Below, piece by piece: positions 63,944-64,000 of a DNA stretch of 64,000 nt (the first letter of the stretch is position 1; every line of letters starts with the position of its first letter). A program made the position numbers and the translations under genes. The notes under the pieces were generated by a model that made no database searches, was not told where the DNA came from, and worked only from the letters and a program-made list of their open reading frames with translations. Origin of the DNA: Hyphomicrobiales bacterium (GTDB taxonomy: Bacteria; Pseudomonadota; Alphaproteobacteria; Rhizobiales; Devosiaceae); the NCBI GenBank assembly GCA_026981645.1, contig JALSII010000044.1, forward strand, positions 86,532-150,531, written 5' to 3'.

Positions 63944-64000
63944 AATCTCAGTACATTATAGTATGACTTTCTCCAAGAACCCCTGAAAAGCTGGGCGTGT

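Overview
The window reads as ordinary chromosome from an alphaproteobacterium, most likely of the Hyphomicrobiales (Rhizobiales) type. This is inferred from family content and gene order: an FnrL-type regulator, the lptC-lptA-lptB-rpoN-hpf-ptsN block, an Hsp20 gene followed by a DUF1150 gene, MmcB, a complex I NDUFA9-like protein, a BigR/persulfide dioxygenase unit, and queG next to a GST gene. The genus cannot be named from sequence alone.

Layout. At 0-0.8 kb is fnrL on the minus strand. At 0.95-10.1 kb is a plus-strand polysaccharide locus: nucleotide-sugar epimerase, polyprenyl-phosphate sugar-1-phosphate transferase, a WbpM/CapD-like dehydratase, a GT2 glycosyltransferase, an unknown membrane protein and three sulfotransferase-like genes. 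It suggests a sulfated surface glycan. A decayed coding remnant, a DUF2892 gene, an ArsR regulator with a probably leaderless promoter, and an ArsP-like permease follow (10.2-12.2 kb). An O-antigen ligase and a GT92-like glycosyltransferase lie on the minus strand (12.2-14.7 kb).

At 14.7-20.3 kb is a minus-strand translation block (rpmI, rplT, pheS, ASCH protein, exonuclease, pheT) with GC-rich hairpin repeats between pheS and pheT. At 20.4-22.2 kb is a sulfide/persulfide unit: rhodanese and persulfide dioxygenase, divergent from bigR. Then come a MATE exporter, a PlsB-like acyltransferase, a CBS protein, the glutathione-dependent formaldehyde pathway (fghA, adhC), a DUF1697 gene and an hsp20-DUF1150 operon. 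The latter is preceded by a sigma-32-type promoter and a ROSE-like RNA thermometer. After ptsN, hpf, rpoN, lptB, lptA, lptC and an RNase D-like gene comes a terminator.

At 35-50 kb is a reductive pyrimidine degradation cluster. PreT and PreA reduce uracil or thymine, HydA opens dihydropyrimidine rings, HyuC removes the carbamoyl group, a class III aminotransferase makes malonate or methylmalonate semialdehyde, and MmsA converts that to acyl-CoA. An ABC importer supplies substrate and a RutR-like TetR protein regulates. Two near-identical RutR-type operators flank the system. Two AT-richer nuclease-like genes, one NYN and one DUF6602/PD-(D/E)XK-like, are embedded in the operon. Each ends in a 4-base overlap with the next catabolic or transport gene. 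This is the most unusual part of the window.

At 50-64 kb are housekeeping and accessory genes: a Rec-like protein, an MFS transporter, mmcB, a beta-CASP nuclease, a secreted protein, infC with a probable AUU start, an alpha/beta hydrolase, an SDR protein, queG, a GST, uppP, metY, an AlkC-like repair protein, the NDUFA9-like protein, and tRNA-Leu(CAG).
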